64,000 nt of DNA from Methanomicrobiales archaeon HGW-Methanomicrobiales-1 (lineage in GTDB: Archaea; Halobacteriota; Methanomicrobia; Methanomicrobiales; Methanospirillaceae): assembly GCA_002839675.1 (NCBI GenBank), contig PGYM01000003.1, positions 124,001 through 188,000 of the forward strand, given 5' to 3'. Shown here piece after piece: positions 53,748 to 61,412 of the stretch. Position 1 is the stretch's first letter. Every line of letters starts with the position of its first letter. The translations under genes and the position numbers were made by a program. Under the pieces are notes generated by a model. It ran no database searches. It saw only the letters and a program-made list of their open reading frames with translations, and had not been told where the DNA came from.

Positions 53748-55141
53748 TTCTTTTTCCCGGTATGATATCCGGCCGCCAACACTGCGATGGCAAGTGAGAT
53801 GAGGATTACTGTCAGAGGAAGTGGGGAACCCTTAGCAGTTGTTGCCACTGGTGCACTCACTGAGGCCGGACTACCGGTTGTTGAGGATGAGACCATAACT
53901 GCCCAGACACTCAGGTGATTTGTTGTCGTTGTCAGGATCATACCGGTTGAATCTACCTGTGTGGGCAGGATGACCCATGCATTCTGGGCGGCATCATAAT
54001 ATGAGAGTTTTAACTTTGAGACATCTCCTCCCGCAGCTGTGAGATCGTCTGCCGAGTATTTGACCTTGACCGTGGCGTCCTTGCTGAGCAAACCGGAGAG
54101 CCCGGTGATCTCAAAACTGGTTGCCCCCAGTTTTGCATTTGCCGGAGCTGCATGAAGTTTTTCATTGGAGTACGGTTTCAAGGTAACAACGGCATCTCCG
54201 AGTACCGCACCTTGCGGGAACGATACCGAGTACCGGCTATCCGGGGAAGTCAGGGTTCCTGCGCTTCCCGGTGTGAGCGTGATATTGGACTCGGTAATCG
54301 GAGGTACATAATTTGATTTTACCGTGAATGGGGTCATCTTCTCATCGAGAACCTTGCCGCTTGCGAGAAGGATCTTTGAATCTATTGTATAGGATCCTTG
54401 CTGAAGAGTTTTTGCATCTGGCTTCAATACATACTGTACTGTGTTCCCCGGTATAACGGCATATCCCGAGGGTGCCGTTGAACTGTTAGCGATAATATTA
54501 CCCTTTAAATCAAGGATTTTTACTTGGTTAATCGGAGAAACGGCATAATAATTTCCGGTGTTTTTAAAAGAAGTCGTCACGCTAATCGGCTGGCCGACAA
54601 CCACTTCTCCAACATCCACGGAGGTTATACTTCCAGTAATTGTGGGGGTCGTTCCGGAAATCGTGATTGCAACGGGGACTATTGCTGCCGTCGTCATCGT
54701 TTGCCCGATTTGCCCTTGTGCAGGGACAGCATAGATGTAAATCGATGCATATCTTCCTCCAGAACCCACATCTTTAGGAAGTGTGATTGTGGCTGTTACT
54801 TTTTCGGGGATACCTGGTTTGAGGTGAATCAGGGTCTTGTCAAGGGATATAAATGTCCGGGCAGAATAGGGGGTTGTATCACTTCTAGGATCAATGGTTG
54901 TATACGTCTGATCCAGATCCTGCCCCAGCCCCATCACTTCCACAGACACATCTGTGGGATTTTCGTTTTGTCCAATCCCGATTGTCATTCCGTGAGTTCC
55001 CGTTCCCCCGGCAGGAATACTTCCTATATACCTTGTTCCGGTAACCGTGATGGCTGATGTCGGTATAACACAAAAAACCATCAAAATACTGAGAATTGCT
55101 ATCCATTTTGCTATTGAAACTCTGTCGCTGCGATTTACCAT
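53744..55141 (-). CDS. Membrane-anchored surface protein (DUF916-like / beta-domain)
   Basis: 465 aa. A signal peptide (about 1-30) is followed by an N-terminal beta domain (about 33-165): RYIGSIPAGGTGTHGMTIGI, FISLDKTLIHLKPGIPEKVT, and GGRYASIYIYAVPAQ. The 'amount of Gly + YASIYIYAV' and 'LKPG' pattern resembles DUF916 of bacterial WxL-interacting proteins. A middle region and a PGF-like beta domain (about 350-430) follow, and a C-terminal membrane helix plus Lys-rich tail (HTGKKK). It is coupled by ATGA to the downstream 721-aa gene. The DUF916 resemblance is by pattern only and needs checking. Confidence 0.75.
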   Translation of the reverse strand: MVNRSDRVSIAKWIAILSILMVFCVIPTSAITVTGTRYIGSIPAGGTGTHGMTIGIGQNENPTDVSVEVMGLGQDLDQTYTTIDPRSDTTPYSARTFISLDKTLIHLKPGIPEKVTATITLPKDVGSGGRYASIYIYAVPAQGQIGQTMTTAAIVPVAITISGTTPTITGSITSVDVGEVVVGQPISVTTSFKNTGNYYAVSPINQVKILDLKGNIIANSSTAPSGYAVIPGNTVQYVLKPDAKTLQQGSYTIDSKILLASGKVLDEKMTPFTVKSNYVPPITESNITLTPGSAGTLTSPDSRYSVSFPQGAVLGDAVVTLKPYSNEKLHAAPANAKLGATSFEITGLSGLLSKDATVKVKYSADDLTAAGGDVSKLKLSYYDAAQNAWVILPTQVDSTGMILTTTTNHLSVWAVMVSSSTTGSPASVSAPVATTAKGSPLPLTVILISLAIAVLAAGYHTGKKK

Positions 55142-55281
55142 ACACTACCTCTTAATGAATAATATAAAAAGATGTATTCTTAAGATTGTCGAAGAAAGAT
55201 TCTCAAACATTTATCTATCATTAGTTGATCTCCATTAAGATAGGTGATATTTCTCGAAATCAAAAAAAAGTTGGAATATAA

Positions 55282-55818
55282 TCAGGAGAGACCTGCCCCG
55301 TACGTAAATGTTATGGTGGCTGTATAATCGGAATGGGCAACATCAGCAAGCTTAACCACCTGCTTAATACCTAAATCAATATTCGTTGATGCAATATATC
55401 CGGTCCCTGAAAACAGTATCGTACCTGGAGTACCTGTTATGCTTGCATATTCGGTAATTTCACTACCCCCAGTAAAACCTTGAGTGGTCATCTCTTTTAC
55501 CATTAGAGGCCATGTCAGGGTATCAGATCCGGATTTCAACTTTCCACCATCGGACCCATAGACCTTAACATTCCATGCAGCATCATTTGTGGTAAACAAT
55601 AACGTAGCGGGTGTATCAGAAGTACTGGGTTCGATCACATTCACAGTAGTATTTAATAGGGCGGCGGGAAATGTAATTGAAGTATTTGCAATAGAAACTG
55701 TACCCGTTGAATCCAGTTGCGCATGAATTATAGAATTATCTGCCGCCATCACCGGCACAGCCATCGCGGCCAACGCAATGATCAACACGCTAAACAGAAT
55801 TAATGATTTTGTTTTCAT
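55282..55818 (-). CDS. Secreted WxL-like surface protein
   Basis: 178 aa. A clear signal peptide (MKTKSLILFSVLIIALAAMA, ending near residue 25 in AMA-ADN) is followed by a beta-rich domain: FTTNDAAWNVKVYGSDGGKL, LTWPLMVKEM, and a C-terminal DYTATITFTYG. The W-x-V plus terminal Y-x-A-x-ITFT layout looks like a WxL domain, which binds peptidoglycan in Gram-positives but here could bind pseudomurein or S-layer. No membrane anchor. A 7-bp dyad (55833-55850) is just upstream. First of three adjacent surface genes. Confidence 0.75.
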   Translation of the reverse strand: MKTKSLILFSVLIIALAAMAVPVMAADNSIIHAQLDSTGTVSIANTSITFPAALLNTTVNVIEPSTSDTPATLLFTTNDAAWNVKVYGSDGGKLKSGSDTLTWPLMVKEMTTQGFTGGSEITEYASITGTPGTILFSGTGYIASTNIDLGIKQVVKLADVAHSDYTATITFTYGAGLS

Positions 55819-56368
55819 ACTTTTTGCACTCCATTGATCTTTTGATCAATTCATAAAATAATTTCACAACTATTAAACCCGGGTCTATGGTTCAATTTTT
55901 GAACCAAGCATATATTTGGGAAAAACAGGCAGATTTTCCTGCAATCAATGCATTGTCTCGCGAAACCTGAACACTATTTTTCCGGCCATGTATCTGTTTT
56001 TTTCAGAAATTTTTAGAAAATGGAGAATTCATCTGGTCCTGGTTAAAATAAAATAACATAAATACTAATTCCTGAAAATCCCGCGACCCGGAAAATCCGG
56101 CCCGCAAATCCTATCAGGAATTCTGGAAATTCCTCCTTTATTGTACCCTATTTCCCATGCGCGTTTGTCCGGGGAAGACCGGCAGCATTTCCTCTTTTTG
56201 TACTCTCAGGACACTACCCTCCCGACCTTGAGAAAAATGGCTTGTCCTGATGGTGCTGAGGAAGCAAATCCTGAACATTCCGTTAACAGAGTATGTGAGA
56301 CAGATAATATCGGGATATGTTGAAATGCACTCCTCAAAGAAGTGTCCATAATGAAAAAAAAAAGATAA
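55819..56368. other. Intergenic region between surface genes and thrS, with inverted repeat
   Basis: 550 nt. Besides the dyad above, AATTCCTGA (56067-56075) pairs with TCAGGAATT (56114-56122) around a 38-nt loop. The loop contains CCGGAAAATCCGG. The thrS mRNA ends to the right of this region on the opposite strand. I see no credible ORF. Confidence 0.35.
55833..55850. promoter_or_regulatory. Perfect dyad before the WxL-like gene
   Basis: ATTGATC-TTTT-GATCAAT is a perfect 7-bp inverted repeat, 15-32 nt upstream of the start at 55818. As it sits between the likely TATA region and the start, it could be an operator blocking transcription or an mRNA hairpin. Confidence 0.45.
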
Positions 56369-58201
56369 TCAGATATACCGGGCTTTCAGGGAAAGCTTAC
56401 GGGGAGTATACAACGGGCGGAATGGTTTTCCATCAGTATCCTTTTTCACCGCTGCAATCAGGGCTTCGACTGAGAGCTGCTCCTTGAACGGTTTGTTGGG
56501 CTGGGATTTTTTCCGGACGGTGACGGTCAGGTTCTTGGATGCGATTTCCTCGTCACCGACTACAATGACATAGGGGACCCAGTCCATACCGGCTTCTCTG
56601 ACCTTCTTTCCCATCGTCTCGTTCCGGTCATCAATATCGCACCGGACCTGTGCGGCGTTGATCATTGTTACCAGTTCTTCAGCAAACGCGATGTGCTTTT
56701 CGGTCACGGGTATGACCCGGACCTGCGTTGGTGAGAGCCACGTGGGGAGGGCGGGGACTTCCTGCGTGGAGATGTTTTCCAGGATTGCGCAGATAACCCG
56801 CTCGACACTGCCTGTTGGGGAGCAGTGGAGAATGGGGGGGTAGACGGGGGTCCCGTCTTCCTTGTGGTACTTGATAGCAAACCGGGTTGAGGATTCGACA
56901 TCGATCTGGACGGTCGGGTTCTCGATCGGGCGCTTCTGGCCGTCGATTGCGGCGAGGTCGATCTTTGCTATCCAGTAGTGGACCCGGTCGGAGAGGATCT
57001 CGATGAGCATCGGGCAGTTGGATTCCTTTACAATCTTCTTGACCCATGCCTCGTGCTCGTCATAGAATGCCTTCGTGCACCGGAATGCGGCAACGAGCTC
57101 TGTCTCGAAGTCCCTGCCGGTCTGCCAGCCCATGGCAAGCTGCTCTTCAAAGCACGTGAGTGCCTGCGGCATGTCAAGGCAGAGCGAGTGCATGTCGGGC
57201 ATCGTGAAGCACCGGAGGCGCTTTAAGCCGATGACTTCTCCCTTCTGTTCGTGGCGGAAGGAGTAGGTGGAGAGCTCGTACATCTTCATCGGGAGGTGGT
57301 TGGGCGAGATGTGCATGTCGCGCATGATCGAGAACATGCCAAAGCAGGCCGCGAACCGGAGCATCATGTCCCGGTTGTTGGACTTGAAGCGGTACTGGCG
57401 CTCGCCAAACTTTGCGGCGTGCTCCCAGATTGCCTTGTCGCCAAGGTCGTACATGACCGGGGTCTCGACCGGTGAACCGCCATAGTCCAGCACGAGCCGG
57501 AGCACGTAATCGGCAAGCAGGTCGCGGACGATCTTGCCTTTGGGCAGCCAGCGGAGGCAGCCGACATCGCTTGCGGGCTCGTAGTCCACGAGCTCCTTTG
57601 AGCGCATCAGGTCGACGTGGGCCGGGTCGCCGCCGACCGGGACAGCAACCCCGAGTTCCTTCTTGACCATGCAGCCAAAGGGCGTGTCGTTGAGGTACTC
57701 CTTGTAGTCGTGCTGCTTCCCGTCCGGGGTCAGAACGAACCAGTCGTGGGTAACTTCCTTCTTCTCCTTCTTGACCGTTATCTCTCCGGGAACAATCGTC
57801 TTGGAGAGCTCGGAGAGCGGGTGGCCCTTGCAGGAGAGTTTGAAGGATTTATACCAGCCAAAGGGTGCACGCTTGACGGCAAATCCTTCGCCTTCAAGAC
57901 CTGTCTTGAGGGCCTTGAGCACGGTAACCGCAGTTTCCGGTGAGGAGAGATCGCTGGAGAGGTGGGCGTACGGGTATACAACGATCTTAGTGACGTTGAC
58001 CTGTCCCGCCGTTTTCTTTACTTCAGCAATGGCCTGGAGGACAACGCCATCAAGGTCTTCTTCATCGATCGATTCCACGGCGCAGAAAACAGTGAGTGCT
58101 TCTTCTTCCCTGTCGGAAAGGACCGTGCACTCTTCGGCGATCTTTGTCTTCTTTTTAGCTTCGTATTCGATATAGTCAGAATGAATGAGAAGAAGTCGCA
58201 T
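56369..58201 (-). CDS. thrS: Threonyl-tRNA synthetase, archaeal type
   Basis: 610 aa. It charges tRNA-Thr. The N-terminal editing domain (about 1-145) is the archaeal DTD-like kind ([15 protein letters not shown], later [15 protein letters not shown]), which clears mischarged Ser. The catalytic core shows class II motifs: [20 protein letters not shown], then [20 protein letters not shown] (motif 2) and [19 protein letters not shown] (motif 3), with the Zn-binding Cys in RFAACFGMF. The C-terminal anticodon-binding domain follows ([20 protein letters not shown]). Monocistronic. Confidence 0.97.
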   Translation of the reverse strand: MRLLLIHSDYIEYEAKKKTKIAEECTVLSDREEEALTVFCAVESIDEEDLDGVVLQAIAEVKKTAGQVNVTKIVVYPYAHLSSDLSSPETAVTVLKALKTGLEGEGFAVKRAPFGWYKSFKLSCKGHPLSELSKTIVPGEITVKKEKKEVTHDWFVLTPDGKQHDYKEYLNDTPFGCMVKKELGVAVPVGGDPAHVDLMRSKELVDYEPASDVGCLRWLPKGKIVRDLLADYVLRLVLDYGGSPVETPVMYDLGDKAIWEHAAKFGERQYRFKSNNRDMMLRFAACFGMFSIMRDMHISPNHLPMKMYELSTYSFRHEQKGEVIGLKRLRCFTMPDMHSLCLDMPQALTCFEEQLAMGWQTGRDFETELVAAFRCTKAFYDEHEAWVKKIVKESNCPMLIEILSDRVHYWIAKIDLAAIDGQKRPIENPTVQIDVESSTRFAIKYHKEDGTPVYPPILHCSPTGSVERVICAILENISTQEVPALPTWLSPTQVRVIPVTEKHIAFAEELVTMINAAQVRCDIDDRNETMGKKVREAGMDWVPYVIVVGDEEIASKNLTVTVRKKSQPNKPFKEQLSVEALIAAVKKDTDGKPFRPLYTPRKLSLKARYI

Positions 58202-58370
58202 TAATTCATCTCCGATCCGAAATGATCATTCGTATAAAATGAGTTTTTATCGTATTTATAGTGGTTAACCCGATGCAGTTTTACCGGGATATAAAAAAAG
58301 CATTTCCTGAATTAAGGTAGGATGGTATCGTTCCAGTCCATGAGTATTTTCTGCGATTGCGGAAAATGGT

Positions 58371-58925
58371 TTATTTTTTCAGGTTCTCGTGATACCGCGA
58401 GAGGGTTGCCTGTCGCTGGTCGAGATATTTCGCATCGTATTTTTTGAAGTACGGTCTCTCCGCCCGCTCCGTAGTGTAAAAGACGAGTTGCCCGATGGGC
58501 ATTCCTGCATACACTTTCACCGGCCGGGCATTCACATTCGCCATCTCAAGGGTAATGGTGCCCCGGAACCCGGCATCGATCCAGCCTCCGGTCTGGTGGA
58601 GGGTGACCCCGAGCCGGGCGATACTTGACTTTCCTTCAATCGTTGCAACGATGTTGTCGGGAAGCTCGATGGTCTCCAGTGTATCAGCAAGAATGAACTG
58701 GCCGGGATTCAGGATAAACGAGTCCGCGTGCACCTCTTCCACTTCGGATGTAACGCTGTCCTGGTTATACGGGTCGATCACGGCCTTGCCCGGCTTGTAC
58801 CAGACAAAATGGTTGCCGAGCCGGATATCGAGAGAGTTGGGCTGCACGAGGGCGGGGTCGTACGGTTCAATCCGGATAAAGCCCCTGCTTATGCGGTCAA
58901 GGAGCTGCCAGTCCACAAGGATCAT
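58371..58925 (-). CDS. dcd: dCTP deaminase
   Basis: 184 aa trimeric enzyme of the dUTPase fold. It deaminates dCTP to dUTP for thymidylate synthesis; some archaeal members also make dUMP directly (bifunctional). Signature parts: [33 protein letters not shown] (active-site Glu region) and [12 protein letters not shown]. Near-standard size. It lies 170 nt from thrS, same strand. Confidence 0.95.
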   Translation of the reverse strand: MILVDWQLLDRISRGFIRIEPYDPALVQPNSLDIRLGNHFVWYKPGKAVIDPYNQDSVTSEVEEVHADSFILNPGQFILADTLETIELPDNIVATIEGKSSIARLGVTLHQTGGWIDAGFRGTITLEMANVNARPVKVYAGMPIGQLVFYTTERAERPYFKKYDAKYLDQRQATLSRYHENLKK

Positions 58926-58952
58926 TGTGCTGATAGGATGGGATTTGATCGC

Positions 58953-59159
58953 TCATAAGAGATTCTGCGCACCGGGGTACTGGTGTACATTGGTGATTCT
59001 TCCTGAGTATCCGCTCTGGAATTTTGAAAAAGCGACTGTGTCATACCCGGAGGCGTGTTTTTGAAACCGTGCATTGAAGATCACCCATGGGCTCTCAAAT
59101 TTCTCAACACCCGATTCCTTCGGGTTCATCTGCACCACAAAAATATCATGGTGGTGCAA
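58953..59159 (-). CDS. Possible small ORF or gene remnant, 68 aa
   Basis: It starts MHHHDIFVVQMNPKESGVEK and contains FESPWVIFNARFQKHASGYD and SGYSGRITNVHQYPG. It is richer in aromatic and Gly residues than a random frame and ends 28 nt before dcd on the same strand. No ribosome site is apparent. I do not recognise it; it could be the C-terminal rest of a decayed gene. Confidence 0.25.
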   Translation of the reverse strand: MHHHDIFVVQMNPKESGVEKFESPWVIFNARFQKHASGYDTVAFSKFQSGYSGRITNVHQYPGAQNLL

Positions 59160-59299
59160 AACTGATGTGCAGGATTCTGAATATGGTGCGGGCGTTACAG
59201 ACTCGCAGGTTTGTTGTTCGCATGAATATTCCCAAAATTGCTGCCATTTTCAATCAAAGTCTGCTGAAATATTTTTCACCAGGGTCTGCCCGGAAAATT

Positions 59300-59574
59300 T
59301 CAATCATGGTCTGATTGATCGGTTACAGGATTTCAAACGCGATCATGATCGCGATGAAAAATTTTTCAAAAATTCGGGATGCGTGATTTTTCCGGGAAAA
59401 ACACGAATGGTCCGAAATGTTCTCACCGGAGAAAAAAATCCAGTGTCAGTTGTACATCCGCGCCGCGGATAATTATCCGTGCCACGGTTACTTAACTGAC
59501 ACCTTATGATCGCGATTGAAATTTTTCATGCGGGGGTCGTGGGTCGATTGAAAATAAAAAATCAAGGTTTGATT
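59300..59574. other. Palindrome-rich intergenic region between dcd and trmJ
   Basis: Within the ORF-poor 860 nt (58926-59784), TCAATCA-5-TGATTGA (59300-59318), a perfect 16-bp CGCGATCATGATCGCG (59338-59353), GAAAAATTTTTC (59356-59367), a perfect 14-bp CGGATAATTATCCG (59466-59479) and AATCAA-GGT-TTGATT (59560-59574) lie close together. ATGATCGCGAT plus an A/T-rich 12-mer occurs twice (59345 and 59507). GATTGAAA or close variants occur at least four times. The role is unknown. Confidence 0.6.
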
Positions 59575-59784
59575 GAAAATTTCCAGGCAAAGTGTGGTTA
59601 AAATGGTTTGAACAGGGTCTGGTTGAAACGTGATCTGAAGGGGCTAAGTGGTGCAGTGAGTGGTGCAGTACACGCAAAATGACGTATTTTTGGCAAGTGA
59701 AAAAGGTACGCTGGATTCGTGCACCCGTTTTGAGCGTGATCGCCAAAACTGCTTTACCGGAGTGTTCCGGGTAACATATTCGTC

Positions 59785-60528
59785 CTACTCATCATCCTCA
59801 AGATTCTGCCTTCCCGTCTTATCCCGGTCCAGCAGCGACGGGTCGATATGCCACTCGCTCCTGCGCAACAGGCCATGCAGGGTGCTCGCCTCGCGGATCG
59901 TCAGGTTCGTCCGTCCCAGGATCCGCCGGATCAGGATCATCGTGTTCTCGCGCTTGAACTCCGGATGATGGATCTCGTCGAGATACCGGTCTATATGCTG
60001 GTACAGGTGCGCCATGTCATTTGCAGGACAGAGGGTTATACTGGGCAGCGGCATGTTTGCAAGTTCATAGCAGACGACCCCTACGGCATGTGAGAGATTC
60101 AGGATCGGGTACTCCTCCGCAGTCGGGATCGTGCAGATCATATCGCTGCGCTTTACCTCTTCGTTATTGAGACCCCAGTTCTCCCGCCCGAAGAGGATCG
60201 AAATGCGCCCATCGGTGTCCTTGATCCGCTCACGGATCTCTTTGGGCGAATAAAACGGCATCCGCATGGCACGACAGACCGATTTGCTCACCGTGCCGGT
60301 GGCGGCAATGACAATATTGCTCCGGGCAAACACATCTTCAATCGTACAGACTTCCGCACCGTGGAGTACGTCAAACGCGTGCGATGCCCGGGCATCGGCT
60401 TCATTTCCCATCTTGCAGGGATTGATAAGTACGAGCCGGTGAAACCCGAAGTTCTTCATCACCCGTGCCGCAAATCCCACGTTACCTTCATAGATAGGCT
60501 CGACAAGGACGATATCAATCTCGGGCAT
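59785..60528 (-). CDS. trmJ: tRNA (cytidine/uridine-2'-O-)-methyltransferase TrmJ-like (SPOUT)
   Basis: 247 aa. A SpoU/TrmH-class methyltransferase with the deep trefoil knot: VLVEPIYEGNVGFAARVMKN (motif 1), ILFGRENWGLNNEE (motif 2) and PILNLSHAVGVVCYEL (motif 3). TrmJ methylates the ribose at position 32 of tRNAs. The C-terminal extension (about 170-247) helps dimerise and bind tRNA. It is cotranscribed with GGGP synthase upstream (7-nt gap). Confidence 0.9.
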   Translation of the reverse strand: MPEIDIVLVEPIYEGNVGFAARVMKNFGFHRLVLINPCKMGNEADARASHAFDVLHGAEVCTIEDVFARSNIVIAATGTVSKSVCRAMRMPFYSPKEIRERIKDTDGRISILFGRENWGLNNEEVKRSDMICTIPTAEEYPILNLSHAVGVVCYELANMPLPSITLCPANDMAHLYQHIDRYLDEIHHPEFKRENTMILIRRILGRTNLTIREASTLHGLLRRSEWHIDPSLLDRDKTGRQNLEDDE

Positions 60529-60535
60529 AAAAAAA

Positions 60536-61225
60536 TTACTGGATCGCGTCCACGGTTGCTTTCAAAACCGCTGCGCCCTGATCATAGACCGCATTGCCGA
60601 CAACAATCGTATCGGCATATTTGCTCATCTGTGCCGCCTTCTCGGCAGAGTTAATGCCTCCGCCATAGTAAAGGATGGAATTATCAAGCGCTTCCGATGC
60701 AGCCTTCACAATATTTGGATCCCCGAACATTCCACTGTACTCGATATAGATTATCGGAAAATGGAAGTAATTGTCAGCAACTGCCGCGTAGGCTGCGACT
60801 TCTTCTGCTTTCAGGTCACAGACCGCCTTTGTAACCTTGCCTACGGAGGAATTCGGGTTGAGCACAATGTACGCTTCGGGAATAACCGCGTCCCAGGGAA
60901 TATTCCTCTTCTGCTGCTGCACCCATGCCCGGTGTTTGCCCACAATCCACTGCACATCCGTTGAATTCAATACGCTGGGAACAAAAACATAGTCGATTCC
61001 CTGCACAAGGACTGCCTCAGGCCCTGCCGGCTCCATAACAAGGGGGAGATCATATGCCTTTACCTGTTTTTGTAATGCGGCAAGGTTCTCTTTCGTTACG
61101 TTGAGGGTGCCCGAGAGCATGAGGGCATCGGTACCGCTGGCAGCGATTGCATCTATGTCGCCCGGCCTCAGCTGTTTGTCAGGATCCAGTTTGGTCACAT
61201 GCACCCAGTCTTTCCACTTCATCAT
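60536..61225 (-). CDS. Geranylgeranylglyceryl phosphate synthase
   Basis: 229 aa TIM-barrel prenyltransferase. It forms the first ether bond of archaeal lipids from sn-glycerol-1-phosphate and GGPP. Motifs: HVTKLDPDKQLRPGDIDAIA, LSGTLNVTKEN, PLVMEPAGPEAV, PEAYIVLNPNSSVGKVT, YIEYSGMFGDP and YYGGGINSAEKA (phosphate-binding). This sets the host as an archaeon. Located 7 nt before trmJ, so one transcript is likely. The size matches the family. Confidence 0.95.
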   Translation of the reverse strand: MMKWKDWVHVTKLDPDKQLRPGDIDAIAASGTDALMLSGTLNVTKENLAALQKQVKAYDLPLVMEPAGPEAVLVQGIDYVFVPSVLNSTDVQWIVGKHRAWVQQQKRNIPWDAVIPEAYIVLNPNSSVGKVTKAVCDLKAEEVAAYAAVADNYFHFPIIYIEYSGMFGDPNIVKAASEALDNSILYYGGGINSAEKAAQMSKYADTIVVGNAVYDQGAAVLKATVDAIQ

Positions 61226-61412
61226 AATTCACACACTATTTGTTGTGCTTCCCCATAAACCGGATGGCATTCTTTTCATGGTTACTATCCGGTAATAACC
61301 AGTCCGTGCCCAGGTTTAATCACAGAAATTGCAGTTTCTCATCTCTCTCCTTTCTTGAATGGTATACTATTTAAGCCATAAACTGAAACGGAAAACATAC
61401 CCGACGATTCTT

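Noticed and set aside
59074-59472. Frames of 75 and 132 codons on the plus strand
   Set aside because: They cross the palindromes, lack ribosome sites and have Cys/His/Lys-rich random composition.
58926-59784. Replication origin in the palindrome-rich gap
   Set aside because: No Orc1/Cdc6 gene is near and no origin recognition box pattern was seen.
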